DNA of 64,000 bases, from positions 61,001 to 125,000 of the forward strand of contig JAODUP010000030.1 of assembly GCA_025642065.1 (NCBI GenBank), read 5' to 3'. The notes beneath the pieces are model-generated. The model did no database searches and was not told the DNA's origin. It worked only from the letters and a program-made list of their open reading frames with translations. Positions 24,401-35,530 of this stretch are shown in pieces (the first letter of the stretch is position 1; every line of letters starts with the position of its first letter). This DNA is from Paralvinella palmiformis (taxonomy: Eukaryota > Annelida > Polychaeta > Terebellida > Alvinellidae). A program made the position numbers and the translations under genes.

Positions 24401-26342
24401 TGATAACTATTCCTTCAGTTGTCATACCTGAGGCATATATACGTAAGTTACACGTTAATCTATGTTTTTAAACAACTGACTCATCTATAGTAGTCAGGGT
24501 TACAAAACAAATCATGATTTTTTTTAAATAAACAAAATCTGATTTTTAAATTAATTTTTTTTTAAACAACATTCAAATATTTCCTAACACACAATTAGTA
24601 TAAAATCAAATGAAACATAATTTTAAAAAAATGCATGCTTTTTTATATTTTTTGCAGTGATTTAAATCACGATTTTTTAAATTAAAAAAACAACAACATT
24701 CAAACATTTCCTAACACACTGATTAGTATGACTTGTTATAATAACAATAAATAGAATCAAATGAAACATAAAAAAATCATGATCTTTTTGCAGTGATTAA
24801 AATCGTGATTTAAATCAAACAACTCTGATAGTGGTAGGTGAACTGTTTTATATGAGATAAAAAAATTTACACTAACTGCCAATGTCTGACAACTAGCCAT
24901 CTACCCATCTTTTATGATGATCTATTTCAACAGATACATGGGTTGGATGGGCGGGTGATTAACTTGAAAATAGCACTAAGTGTCTCTTGACTTGTTTGGC
25001 CTTGTTTATTGGTCTTGGTGAATAAAAAACATGGGGATTTTCAAATTTCCAGCCAACTGGTGAAATAGTGGAGAAACGTACACTAGTTTATTGGTAGTCT
25101 TAATATATTGAAACTTCCCTTGCTGTAATTAGTATGATGAGTTGAATATGTAGCTTCATATACACAACAGTCATATAATATATTATTAGTTCTTCAGATA
25201 AGGTCTGGGGTGCTTCCGTGGTCTAGCAGTAGTGTGTTGGACCACAGATCACTACCACCTGTGTTCGAATCTCAGCATGGGCATATTTGAAGGTTGTTTC
25301 ATCTTTGACTTCGCTTCATTACCTTTGGAGGTTGCTCGGCACATTTAGCACAAAAGTGGCTGTAAATCATCATCATCCAGATAAAGTCCATATGAATGTT
25401 AACCATCAGTTCTGGTTATATTTGCAAATATATTCTTTGGTATTAATGATGACAACTATTGACATATTGTTCACAAGACATTATTAAGAAAAGTACCAAA
25501 TGACCATGCTAACTCTCATTTATGCATGGCCAACGCTTGGTAAACCTTGCTGATAAACTTGTTACGGTTCATTATGATTTGTTGCGGCTGTGCATATATG
25601 GGTACATTATGACAACAAATTTGTATATGCTATTTTTCGGTCTCTCTTGTGAACATGGTTGGTTAAATCGATTGACTGACCTCTAAAGGTGAAAAGACTA
25701 ATTGAAAGATGAAACATCCTTTAACTATAGCCCAGCCAGGTTTGAACCCAGATGTTACGAGTTATGCCATGGAGCCACCTCAAATAAACTCACAAAAGAT
25801 CTGCTTCAGTGAAATTAAAACTAGTTGCTGTAAAAGTAGAGTGTGAAGATTTCTGGACCATGGTTACCTCTGCTACATTCTAGATGTTATCTTTATTAAA
25901 ACAGCACAGTAGACACAAGAGATGATCCTGATCAACCAAACATGACATTGGTGGAAAATTTGTCCAATTGTTTTATCTTTCAGGGATGATTACATCATAA
26001 ATTATACTTCTAATTATATATAACTGGGATGATGGTCAGCATTCTAGAATAATTAATTGGTTGTATATAGGAATAGCCAACAAAAGTACAGCCATATCAT
26101 TATTGTATTGTCATTCATACATCCAGCAAGTCAGACAAATTTCTAAACATCCATGCATTTGTTTAAAAACCAAACATTAACAATCAAATTATATATTTGA
26201 TTAATTTGCTATAAGGGAGAAAATTAGATGGTTTGAATAGATTGTACCTAAAACATGTAAGTGTAAAGAAATGTCTTGAATTTCCAAAAGTATTAATCAT
26301 TATTAACTAACCATGTTTAAAGACAGATAGGAGTAATGTGGC

Positions 26343-26401
<59 letters not shown>

Positions 26402-29400
26402 TTCATCACCAGTATTTAGGTTTTTTTCTTTAAAACCGTGCTATTCTTCTGTGAAACAATTCTGATCACACATTTCTATGGTCATGGAAACTGATGTTTG
26501 TTTTGTTTATTTAATGTGAAGTGTTTTCAGTTTACTTTAAACATTAACATAAATTACTTTATCTATATATTTATGTATTTATACATAAATGTTGTCAGTT
26601 GTGGTATTCTGTTTTAGGACATATAAAAACATATTAATTGGAGATGGAATATTCAATATTTATTGTTATTTTCATCCTTAACAGTGTACTAGATTTGTTG
26701 TAATTTTGTAATAATAAGATACTCCATGAAAGTAAAAATATTCAAAATGTTCACTTGGTTCAACTATTTAAAAGGACTTCTCAAGGTTAGAATGTTAAAA
26801 CCAAGGTTGGCAGGTTTTTTACACAGACATTATTAACAACGTTAATTAACGTTTATTACACTTTTTGACTGACTTATAAAAAACTCAATTTAAAAAAAAA
26901 TGTAGCTATAAAATAGTACAATGATAAGAATATAACAACATCTACTGCAGCATGACTGTAATACATAAACAACAATTGAGTTAACAAACTAATCCCCATT
27001 ATGATAACCCAATACCCAGTCTAGTTGACCCTCACTGGTGAACACATATTTGCCTACATGCTCCATCCCACAAAAGTGTAAATCTTACTGCAAGCCAATT
27101 ATTACTGCCAACGAATGGATAACTATGAAAGACCCAAGTTTCGCTGCCTTGCTGATAAACTTTCAGGCACAAGTATCGCCTTTTCCATCTACATTTTTCA
27201 CCAATGTTGCTACCAAACTCTCACTGATTAATTGGTGGAAGGCCTTCAGATCTTATTGAGTGCCAGTTGACTTTCTAGAATTACCTATCTGTCAAGCTGC
27301 TATCATGCCCAGCTTCATCAGCATATTTTCTAACTTTGGAAATATTCACGCTAAAGTGCGAAATGTATTTGAAACTCTTGAGTAATGACACTATCACATA
27401 AATGTGTTTAAAGGCATACACTAGGACTAGTACAATTGACTTATAATGAATGGTGTTTTTTACATTTTGATGTGTTTTTTACAGTATTTCACGGTTATTA
27501 ACAGTTTTTACAATGTAATGTACAAAATAGTTTTTTTACAGTAAAAAACCCAACCCTGGTTAAAACAGAAGTGCATTGGCTAATAATTTATATATATTAT
27601 TTCGTTATGAAAATTCCTATGGTTATGACTAGAAGTACATCAAATAATAGTTTGTTTGAATAATTAAATGAAGAATCTGTTTTCAAGGTCAGAAGAATTA
27701 CAAAATCAGCAATATTTCCACCTACTAAATGATATCTCCAAAACAGTTTGACAACTATTCATATGTAAACCATCAATAAGAACTATTTGGGCCAGTTATA
27801 TTTGTTGCAAAGCAAGTACAATGTACACGTTTTAATACCTTAAGCTAGAAATAACACTTCATTAAATCTGTGCCACAGATATTGTTAATTTAGTAGCAGT
27901 AGGTTCAGGTGCGTATTTTAACTGTGATCCAGTAGTACAAGATGTGTCTTTTTCACTCGTAGAAAATGGTTCCTGCATTGTACAATATCCCACAACAAGA
28001 GTAGTCCACCGTACTGCTTTACCGACCTCAAGTTTACTTTCTCAAACCACTGTTCTTCCAACTAATGCACCTCCATCACTTCGTTGGCCACAGTGGACTG
28101 GTGTTGGCTTAGGAATCATCAGTGGTCTATTGTTTATCATTTTGATGGTGTTTGTTGTGCGAAGATGTTCAAGAAGAAGACCTGAAGGTTTGGCAGATTC
28201 ACTTGTATACATAATGCTTCACATAGCTGAATTTGTACAGATAATAAGTGTTCACTATTTTTATTGTCGTACACTGATAGTCGGTGAAAACCCACAAGTG
28301 TTATTTTATATCTTATAATTATTTTGGTCATGAATGGTTAAGTTTATTACCTTGAGGATTCATACTTTGATCAATATATTATGCATCATCATAGTTCATA
28401 TGGCAACAAACAGGACAAAACTGGGTGTATTCATTGCATGCCAATGGGCTAAACTATATTTTCAGTGTATCTCATTAATAATGTACCTGATCCGGATGAT
28501 CCAGAACTTTGCCGTCCTCCTTCTTTCTGTGGTGATGAAGACACCCATCTAGATGTTGATGCAACACGTTAGTTAAAATTTATCACACTTATTATATAAA
28601 CATAATTTATAGCTATTATTGTGCTATCAACAATAATTCATATCTTACTTGTACAGCCCATTTAGCCTACTGTGTGCACAAATGTGGCCATATTTGTTAG
28701 ATTGATCATATTAGTTTATTTATATGTTTTGACCTATTTGTCTGTGTTTGTGGATATTTTATTTAGTTAATATATTCATGAAATGAAAGCGGATTTTTTT
28801 TTTACAAATTCTAAAAGGCATCTGCACTTTACTTGTTTATCTGCTGGTTGTAATATGTTAGAAAAGAAACATCTATTCATAATATTCTCCGATGAGTGCA
28901 CCTTGGTATATGACAGGAGTACTTGTAGATGGCAGTTTTAAAACACTATATTCCATACACACATATGAAACATGATTTTGAATGAAGAATAAACAGTAGA
29001 GAAATTTGTGTAATTTGTCGATTAAAATGGCCTACTTATAATGCATAGATTTCTCTAGATTTAAACCAAAATAGTTTATGGTAAATACTAATGCTAAATA
29101 TTACAGTCAACATTTACTATCCTCTGGATCTCCCAGTTAGAATCTTACTGTGAGGCATGTTAATACTATCTAAATATTCATTACAAGACACCATATTATT
29201 GTGAAGGGTTAATGAATGATAGCTAATATTCCAATTTATTTATACCGATACATTAGTGATCTAAACAAATTTAAAGCATTTCAGTTTTTTTCTTTTGAAA
29301 TGTAATACACGCTTTTCCTAATGAATTCATCATTTAGTTATTTGATGGGTGGTGCCATTTGGTGAATATTATCTTCTGTACTACAATTTGTAAAAGTTAG

Positions 29401-29812
29401 CATGAAAACTTTTTTAAATTCAAAACAATTTATTTTATTTAAAGGCTAGTCAGAGAGCAAATGCATACCCTAATCTATTTAATGTAACCTAAAAAAATTC
29501 TTTAAGCCACATCAGTGCAACCACAGACATTTTCATTTTCCAACATCTTATCATTAAAAGTATGTGATGAACTATTTCTAAAATGAATAGTATGAATCAA
29601 ATGTGCATTTAATAAATATAAATACATTAACAATCATGAAAATAGTAAGACTGAAATACATAACTATTTTCATTAGATGTATAAATTTTATCGTACATTT
29701 TTCAGTCCCTGGGGATGCGATGTACCCAAGATATCAACCACCCATCAAATCTGATGATATAGGATCCAATATTAGCTCACTCGTCGGTCATATCAACCAA
29801 TCAGAACAATGA
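21482..29812 (+). CDS. Type I membrane protein with IL-17-receptor-D-like ectodomain, no SEFIR domain
   Basis: Nine exons with GT-AG borders and consistent phases: 21482-21619, 22027-22057, 22532-22672, 23790-23920, 24304-24442, 27879-28187, 28343-28426, 28466-28567 and 29706-29812 (393 residues). A signal peptide (about 1-29) is followed by a Cys-containing ectodomain with N-glycosylation sites (NIT, NYT, NGS), a Ser/Thr/Pro stalk, one membrane helix (about 268-288, GLGIISGLLFIILMVFVV), a basic stop-transfer RRCSRRR and a 100-residue tail with Tyr and acidic residues. The segments YNITYHII, PRLQWMIP and SVKGFELTVINMKG recall the first ectodomain module of IL-17 receptor D. The tail is too short for a SEFIR domain. 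The gene is well supported; the family link is tentative. Confidence 0.72.
22027..22057 (+). CDS. 31-nt microexon 2 of the membrane-protein gene
   Basis: ATTCCAG precedes and GTGAGA follows this 31-base exon, which reads EHLPCKIQTV and leaves one base. Exon 1 ends in phase 0 and exon 3 begins with two bases completing a codon, so the flanking exons cannot join in frame without a piece of this phase (0 to 1). Its inclusion restores Asp-Tyr-Glu-Cys at the start of exon 3. Confidence 0.7.
23180..23543 (+). mobile_element. SINE-B copy 2 (tRNA-derived)
   Basis: Full copy with TGGCCTAGCAGTTAAGC (A box) and GGTTCGAACCC (B box), a 360-bp body and an AACAAAACAAAC tail. Perfect 12-bp target duplications ACTTAGTCAGTA lie at 23168-23179 and 23544-23555. 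It sits in intron 3 of the membrane-protein gene. Confidence 0.92.
24495..24827. mobile_element. hAT-type MITE with internal tandem duplication
   Basis: Ends are CAGGGTTACAAAACAAATCA and, read inward from the right, CAGAGTTGTTTGATTTAAAT. The flanking 8-mers ATAGTAGT (24487-24494) and ATAGTGGT (24828-24835) match at 7 of 8 positions. The inside holds two copies of a block with TTCCTAACACA...ATCAAATGAAACAT and TTTTTGCAGTGATT. Intron 5 of the membrane-protein gene. Confidence 0.72.
25207..25379 (+). mobile_element. SINE-A copy 3
   Basis: Full-length relative of 6194-6378 with GTGGTCTAGCAGTAGTGTG and GTTCGAATC boxes and a (CAT)n tail. A short deletion removes part of the TTTAGCCTATCGTGTGC block. 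Flanked by CAGATAAGGTC and CAGATAAAGTC (10 of 11 identical). Confidence 0.88.
25650..25795 (-). mobile_element. SINE-D, decayed tRNA-derived element
   Basis: Read on the minus strand, GGTGGCTCCATGGCATAACT and CTGGGTTCAAACCTGGC make degenerate A and B boxes at tRNA spacing. The body is not shared with the other SINE families in the window. Classification rests on the head alone. Confidence 0.45.
26343..26400. repeat. (TA)n(TG)n microsatellite
   Basis: About 28 bases of TA followed by about 30 bases of TG, intron 5 of the membrane-protein gene. Confidence 0.92.
26802..27558 (+). mobile_element. Internally deleted hAT transposon, family H, copy 2
   Basis: The 757-bp element ends in CAAGGTTGG and, inward from the right, CAGGGTTGG. 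It is flanked by perfect 8-bp duplications GTTAAAAC (26794-26801 and 27559-27566). The plus strand retains part of an hAT transposase: VSPFPSTFF, then LSLINWWKAF (27180-27255), and after a stop and frameshift PSFISIFSNFGNIHAKVRNV (27308-27367), the hATC dimerisation motif. The N-terminal zinc finger and catalytic core are missing. Confidence 0.85.
27879..28187 (+). CDS. Transmembrane exon of the membrane-protein gene
   Basis: Exon 6 holds the rest of the ectodomain (GAYFNCDPVVQDVSFSLVEN, NGSC), a Ser/Thr/Pro stalk, the single hydrophobic helix and the basic RRCSRRRP stop-transfer sequence. The 3.4-kb intron before it is filled with a MITE, two SINEs and an hAT element. Confidence 0.8.
28427..28465 (+). 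other. 39-nt intron
   Basis: GTATTCATTG begins and TATATTTTCAG ends a 39-base interval between exons 7 and 8. A branch-point-like GGCTAAAC lies 15 to 22 bases before the acceptor. Reading through it gives a stop (TAA at about 28449-28451), while removing it joins phase-1 ends to give KTGLYLINN. Far shorter than the other introns of this gene (0.15 to 3.4 kb). Confidence 0.55.
28655..28697 (+). mobile_element. SINE-A 3' fragment
   Basis: CAGCCCATTTAGCCTACTG and GTGCACAAATGTGGCCAT match the last third of SINE-A; the rest is absent. Confidence 0.6.
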
Positions 29813-31356
29813 TCTTTTTAAGACAACAGGTTACAACTGCTACAATTGTTACACCATGTTACACTGGAAACCTGGGTTCAGAGAATAACTATTAATGTGT
29901 ACCATCATTCAATCGACTCGAATTCTGACAAGAGGAAGGATGTAATGTGGTTGTATATTTTGCTGTCCAGTAACTGTTTGCGTGTGTGGCTATGATTACT
30001 CAGCATTATGAATTCAGCTATTTTACACCCAATCAGCCATTCATTAAGCTCGAATGTATCATCAAAACAAAAATATTACAGAAATTTGAGGTATATCAGA
30101 TGTAATTATTTATGATAGTCACAGTATGTTTTGTTTGGTAGTTCTCATCTACCAGTCATTACAGAAGTAATCTTTTCTCTTGTAGAATCAACCGGATATA
30201 CTAATCTCTTATTGTATCCCAGGGCGCCTCCGTCGTCTAGCGGTAGCGTGCTGGACCACAGATCACTACCACCATGTTCAAATCCTGGCATGGGCATATC
30301 TGAAGGTTGTTTTGTCTTTCACTTCGTCTCATTACCTTTGGAAGTAGCTCGGCCCGTTTAGCCTACCTTGTGCACAAAAGTGGCCATAAAACATCAATCA
30401 TCATCTTATTGCATCCCTGACACTATATGAATGTTTTAATATTCTCTATATATGAATGTTTTTAATATTCTGTCGTTATTATGTTCATTACTACCTCTAC
30501 ATATATTTTTTGTCATCCAGTTAGAGTTACAAAATTCTGACGTATCTTATTCTGCACAAATTCGGGTCACAACGTTAATGAATTTATTTGTTATTTAAGT
30601 GAGACATTCATGGCTTGGATAGACTATTAGAATTAATTATGGTATGGTTAGCATTTTCAATTCTGAGGGGAAAAAAAACATGTAATCCTGATAAAACAGA
30701 ATCATCGTCTCACCAGTTGTCATCAATATAGACCTCCATATTTTTGGCAAGTGTTGTTGTGGAGATAAAACTGACAAAAGAGGGGTCAATATTCAATTAG
30801 GGCTCATTTAATGAATATTTACAATCATAGGAAGATCAAATCACTCTGTGTATCAGTATCCTATTCAATCTAGTTACCTCCATGTTTACTTTGAATTCTG
30901 GATCAGGTCAGACATGAAGTTACTGAAGGGTAAAATTGGAAAACTCTATTCATTGTTATTACTGTTATGCTTTATCCCAGTTTAACTAACTTGTGATATT
31001 TTGAATAGCTTTGACTACTATATTTTGTGGATAGTTACTGCTTTATTGTTATCATTATTATATATTCAGATTGTTAACCAAGTCTGTAGCTCTTGTGAGA
31101 GTTAAAAAAGCTTTCTGTGATCAGAAATACTGAAGTGTGCAACCACATACTCTGTATATTAGATTTAAAGAACCTCCAGACATTTTTCTGCCACAACTAA
31201 GGATATGACATCATTGATATATGAGTTACGAATTATCACATTCCATCAATGTAAAGTATGATGATCTTACTACAGGTTTTTGCTATTGTAGTTTATAATA
31301 AAAATATTTCTCTTCATTTGCTCATCATTAACAGTATACTGCAAGACACAAATAAA
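29813..31356 (+). other. 3' UTR region and polyadenylation signals of the membrane-protein gene
   Basis: No coding sequence follows the stop at 29812. AATAAA occurs at 31297-31302 and 31351-31356. The interval contains SINE-A copy 4. The end of the transcript is inferred; a nearer cleavage site is possible. Confidence 0.4.
30221..30403 (+). mobile_element. SINE-A copy 4
   Basis: Full-length copy (CGTCGTCTAGCGGTAGCGTG, B box GTTCAAATCC) with TCTTATTGTATCCC at 30207-30220 and TCTTATTGCATCCC at 30404-30417 as 14-bp target duplications differing at one base. Confidence 0.9.
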
Positions 31357-31391
31357 ACAATTAGAACACATAATGGAAAATGAACAGCTTG

Positions 31392-32903
31392 TTTATTAAC
31401 ATTTGCTTATGCCAGTATCTAATGAGAACTAAGATTAACGAGTGTCTTACAATTAGCCAGAGCTATAAGCCCCTCATTATCTACAAATGGTAACATTCCT
31501 ATAAACAGTGCCTAGAAGCTGTGATGTATAATATGTAATCTTCTTTATGAAGGACTGCAACAAGGAGAAGGTAATAATGCAAGGTCAAGCACAGACCACA
31601 CTTTATATCACATTAATAATAATTATTATAATACATATGACATCACATATCCTTAATATAAACACAGATTAATCTATAAAGCTATAATACCTAAATAACA
31701 AAATTATCTTGCATCTGACAAACAAGACAGGCATTGACTACGTGCAACATACCAAGATAGCTAGTGATCTGAACACGTTTAGGTTAGATAATACAAGAAA
31801 TAAACAAAAGAAATTACTTTGATGGAAAGAAATGACAACATGGTAAACCCTTACGTCAACACGGATAAAGAAACTGAAATAAACATACACATGCACAATA
31901 TGTGTCACATAAACAGTGTAAAGTCTTATGGAGTAGACATAAATTCTAACATATTTCACATCCCCTTGCACATGGCAAATATATTAATATGCTGAAACAT
32001 CAACTGGATATCTACCAGTGTGTTAGTAATAAGGTTATGTTCTAGGTAGCGGTACTAACATGTTTATACTAGGAATAAAACATCTAAGTCTATAAAACAC
32101 GCTATAACAACTCTAAATAAATTGAAGCTAAATAAGCACTTTATACAATAGCAGTCATAACACTCCCCATCACATAAATGGGAAGAAACTAGAGAATATT
32201 CACATGGCTGGAACATCTATGGAAGACAAAGTTGGACATTAATATAGTGTTGAGACCTTAAAAAATATTCATTTTAATCCATGACATTATGACACAGAGG
32301 AATTGATATGGTGTAGATTCTGTGCATAGAATTAGTTCCTGTTGTGATTAATTGGTCCTTATCCATCAACTGGTAGTGATACCATAAAGTTAGTTGATAT
32401 TACACCTAGTTGGCTATTATTTGCACTGTACATCTAGTTAGCTAGTTATAACATTATACTCAAGCTGAGTGGGAGCTAGTTATCTATTTAACACATTATT
32501 ATGCTAAAGACATTACCAACAGTCCTAGAATGTAATAAGAGTATTTTCTAGCCATGTCCATATTATGTCCTTAATTAGCACCAACAACACTAAATCTTCA
32601 CTGCTTGTTGACAGTGTATTTGTGTGTGTGTGTGAGTAACTACACTTACAACTTAAAAGTTATCTACTTACACAACAGAAGAACTGATACTTTAACAGAG
32701 ATACCAATTATAATCATCAGATGTTCTAGAGTTCTAATTTACATGAGTTTTACATAACACAAGAACAATGTTTTTTGGCCATACAATACAATACAATTTA
32801 AAAAACCTACACTTGATAGAAAAATATAATAATACAATAACAGCGCATAATATGAAAATAAAACTAGTCATAACAACAATAATAACAAACATGGGATTCA
32901 CGT
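31392..32903 (-). other. Probable filamin 3' UTR with polyadenylation signal
   Basis: AATAAA on the minus strand at 31392-31397 lies about 1.5 kb past the filamin stop. The interval has no open frame of note. It faces the 3' end of the plus-strand gene only about 40 bases away, so the two transcripts may abut or overlap. Confidence 0.4.
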
Positions 32904-34954
32904 TTACTGGACTGTAAAGTGGAAGGGACTTCCTGGTACATGTTCCTCTCCCCACTTGACAACCAATACATAGTTACCACGTTCTTTGACAATATATCTC
33001 ACGCTATACTGTTGCTGGCCTGTATGTTTGATGTAGATCTCTTCACAAGGTATGGTAGGACCTAGCACTCCAACCATCAACATGTTAATACCTGTTGGTA
33101 ATGTGGCAAACATGAGGTCAGTCAATATTTACACACGTTCACACTGAGACTATTATTTTTTCTTTCTTTTGTTTGATTTCAATTAAGTATATTGTAAATA
33201 TTAATATACAACTTTTCAATATTTCAAATATTGATATCTTTATTTACAATACAAATCAATTCACTCACCAGCATTAGACGCATTTATAGTAAATGTAGCT
33301 TCTTTGTTAATGTAGGCATTCTTCAATCCAGAGCCCTGTATCACCACTTTACTGGCATCAGATGTTACTCGTGGTACAGCAGCAAACTTCTGTGTTGTAC
33401 TTGTTTTGGTCACCGTTTCTACAACAACCTGACTCTGCTCAGAGAATGCAGCTGGCGTTCCAGCACCTATAGATCAAGTTGATGGTGTTGAAAAATAAAA
33501 TACCATATCAATTATGTAATATAGCAAATCATATCTATAAAGGCTAGTTATAGTATATTTATAGCAGACATTTAACCTATTTTATTAAATTATATCATGA
33601 TTTGTCTTATCTAGAATCAATATATAAACTCATTGGGTATTGGACCAAACATCAATGTACAGTGGAAGGTCTGTATTATTGTATGCCAATGATAAAACTG
33701 AAGAACAAATATGACACTGAAGAGCTCATTCCTTTTAGCAGATAAGCCACATCATTGTATTAAAATATCTAAACTAAAAATTACATAGTTTTGTACCATA
33801 CAACAACAATATGATACTAGGGGAATTAAATCATAAACGTGTTGATTTCTGAATAATACAGCTAGATATTAGTAAGGAGTTAAGAACAACCAGTCTATTG
33901 AATTAGATCCTATTACAGTGGGAATACCGTGGACTATCAAGTGAGTGAGTGAGTAGTGCTCAACACACCAGCAATAAGGTCATTTAGTGTTACCCCCTTT
34001 TAGTCACCTCTTGCAACATACAAGAGCACAAAATGGATCAATTCTAAACTATAAACTGAGAGGGAATAAAAATCATTAAGTACAGATGATTAAAAAGTAG
34101 TACATATATCACCAGTAGGTCTATTTAAAAATAGGCTAACTTAGTTAATTTTCATACAGTAAAATATAACACCATCTTATTTATACTATAAAAGAACTGA
34201 TCATAAAGGCAATTTGTAACATAATGTCCGAGAGTTGCACACAATCCATGCATAGCACGACAACATATAATGTCTAACCAACAGTAACATTTAATGACAA
34301 TTAGCCAAGATACCATCTATCATCATTGTTAATGGAGATACAGCTACACAAAGGTAGAGTGAAACATCTTAAGAGTTGGAGAAACAACCAAACACCTCAC
34401 TTTGTCAAACAATGTGGAATATATTGATAATATTATATATTCACATAATATCAATTAGGCATATATGAAGGACACACACATGGTTCTCAGTTAGGAAATA
34501 TTATTTTCCAGGACAAAATTACCATTTTCCAGGACAAAGTATACAACATTTAAAAGTAATAAATCAAAATATGTGCAAAAAAGCAAATATATTTAATCAA
34601 TGTATGATCGACTATTGACATTTTTATGGTACAGCCCCCTCCTCACCTCTTCTAGCTGTTTGATCCACTCACTTTTATTTAAATCTTAACTAACATGGTA
34701 TATCAAGACTATGTACTGGCATAATTCCCCCCACCCCCTATAATCGACGTTTTCTTGTAGACATAAATTTTTTTCACAGGCAATATTTTTTCCAGGACAT
34801 TTCCTGATTTGGTAAAATTCCAGGACATGGAAAATAATTTGTTATTTTCCAGGTTTTCCAGGATGCATGGCAATCTATAACACATCAGACAATAATATTT
34901 ACCTTGTGTCATGAAGAGCAACAAATAATTAATAATACTTGTCACAATGCACTC

Positions 34955-34990
<36 letters not shown>

Positions 34991-35484
34991 AAGATGCACA
35001 CAGAGATACACATACACATTGCAGCTTGTCCAGCCTGATGCTGATTCTGACAGCAGGAAAAATGTCACTTTATACAAGTGGATGGTTTTATCATGCTTTA
35101 TGCACAACAAATCAATAATTATTGATATAGATGATCAAACATTAATATAACAAAGAAATTAAGATCAAAACTGTTCTAGGGTTATTTTCTTCTTAACAAT
35201 GTTGTTTGTACAGATACTATGAACAGCTGGAATATATCAATTTGATCTAGACAGGTATATATTCTGAAAGGTTGTAACATACTGACAGCTTAACATAGAG
35301 AATAAATTGATAAAGTTACTAGGAGTATTTATCAATAACAATAATTAGTCATGTTTGTGTGAAATTTTCAATGCAAACTGAAATATTAATCTGGCATTAG
35401 GCCATAAAAGTCACTGATATTCAGAACAGACAAATTCTTCTTTTCACATGTTTCACTGTGGACAAGTTACTGTGTGTGTGTGTA

Positions 35485-35530
<46 letters not shown>

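Noticed and set aside
34709..35110. 133-codon minus-strand open frame
   Set aside because: It runs through a (TA)n tract and a TTTTCCAGGACA-rich repeat; composition and lack of any domain argue against a gene.
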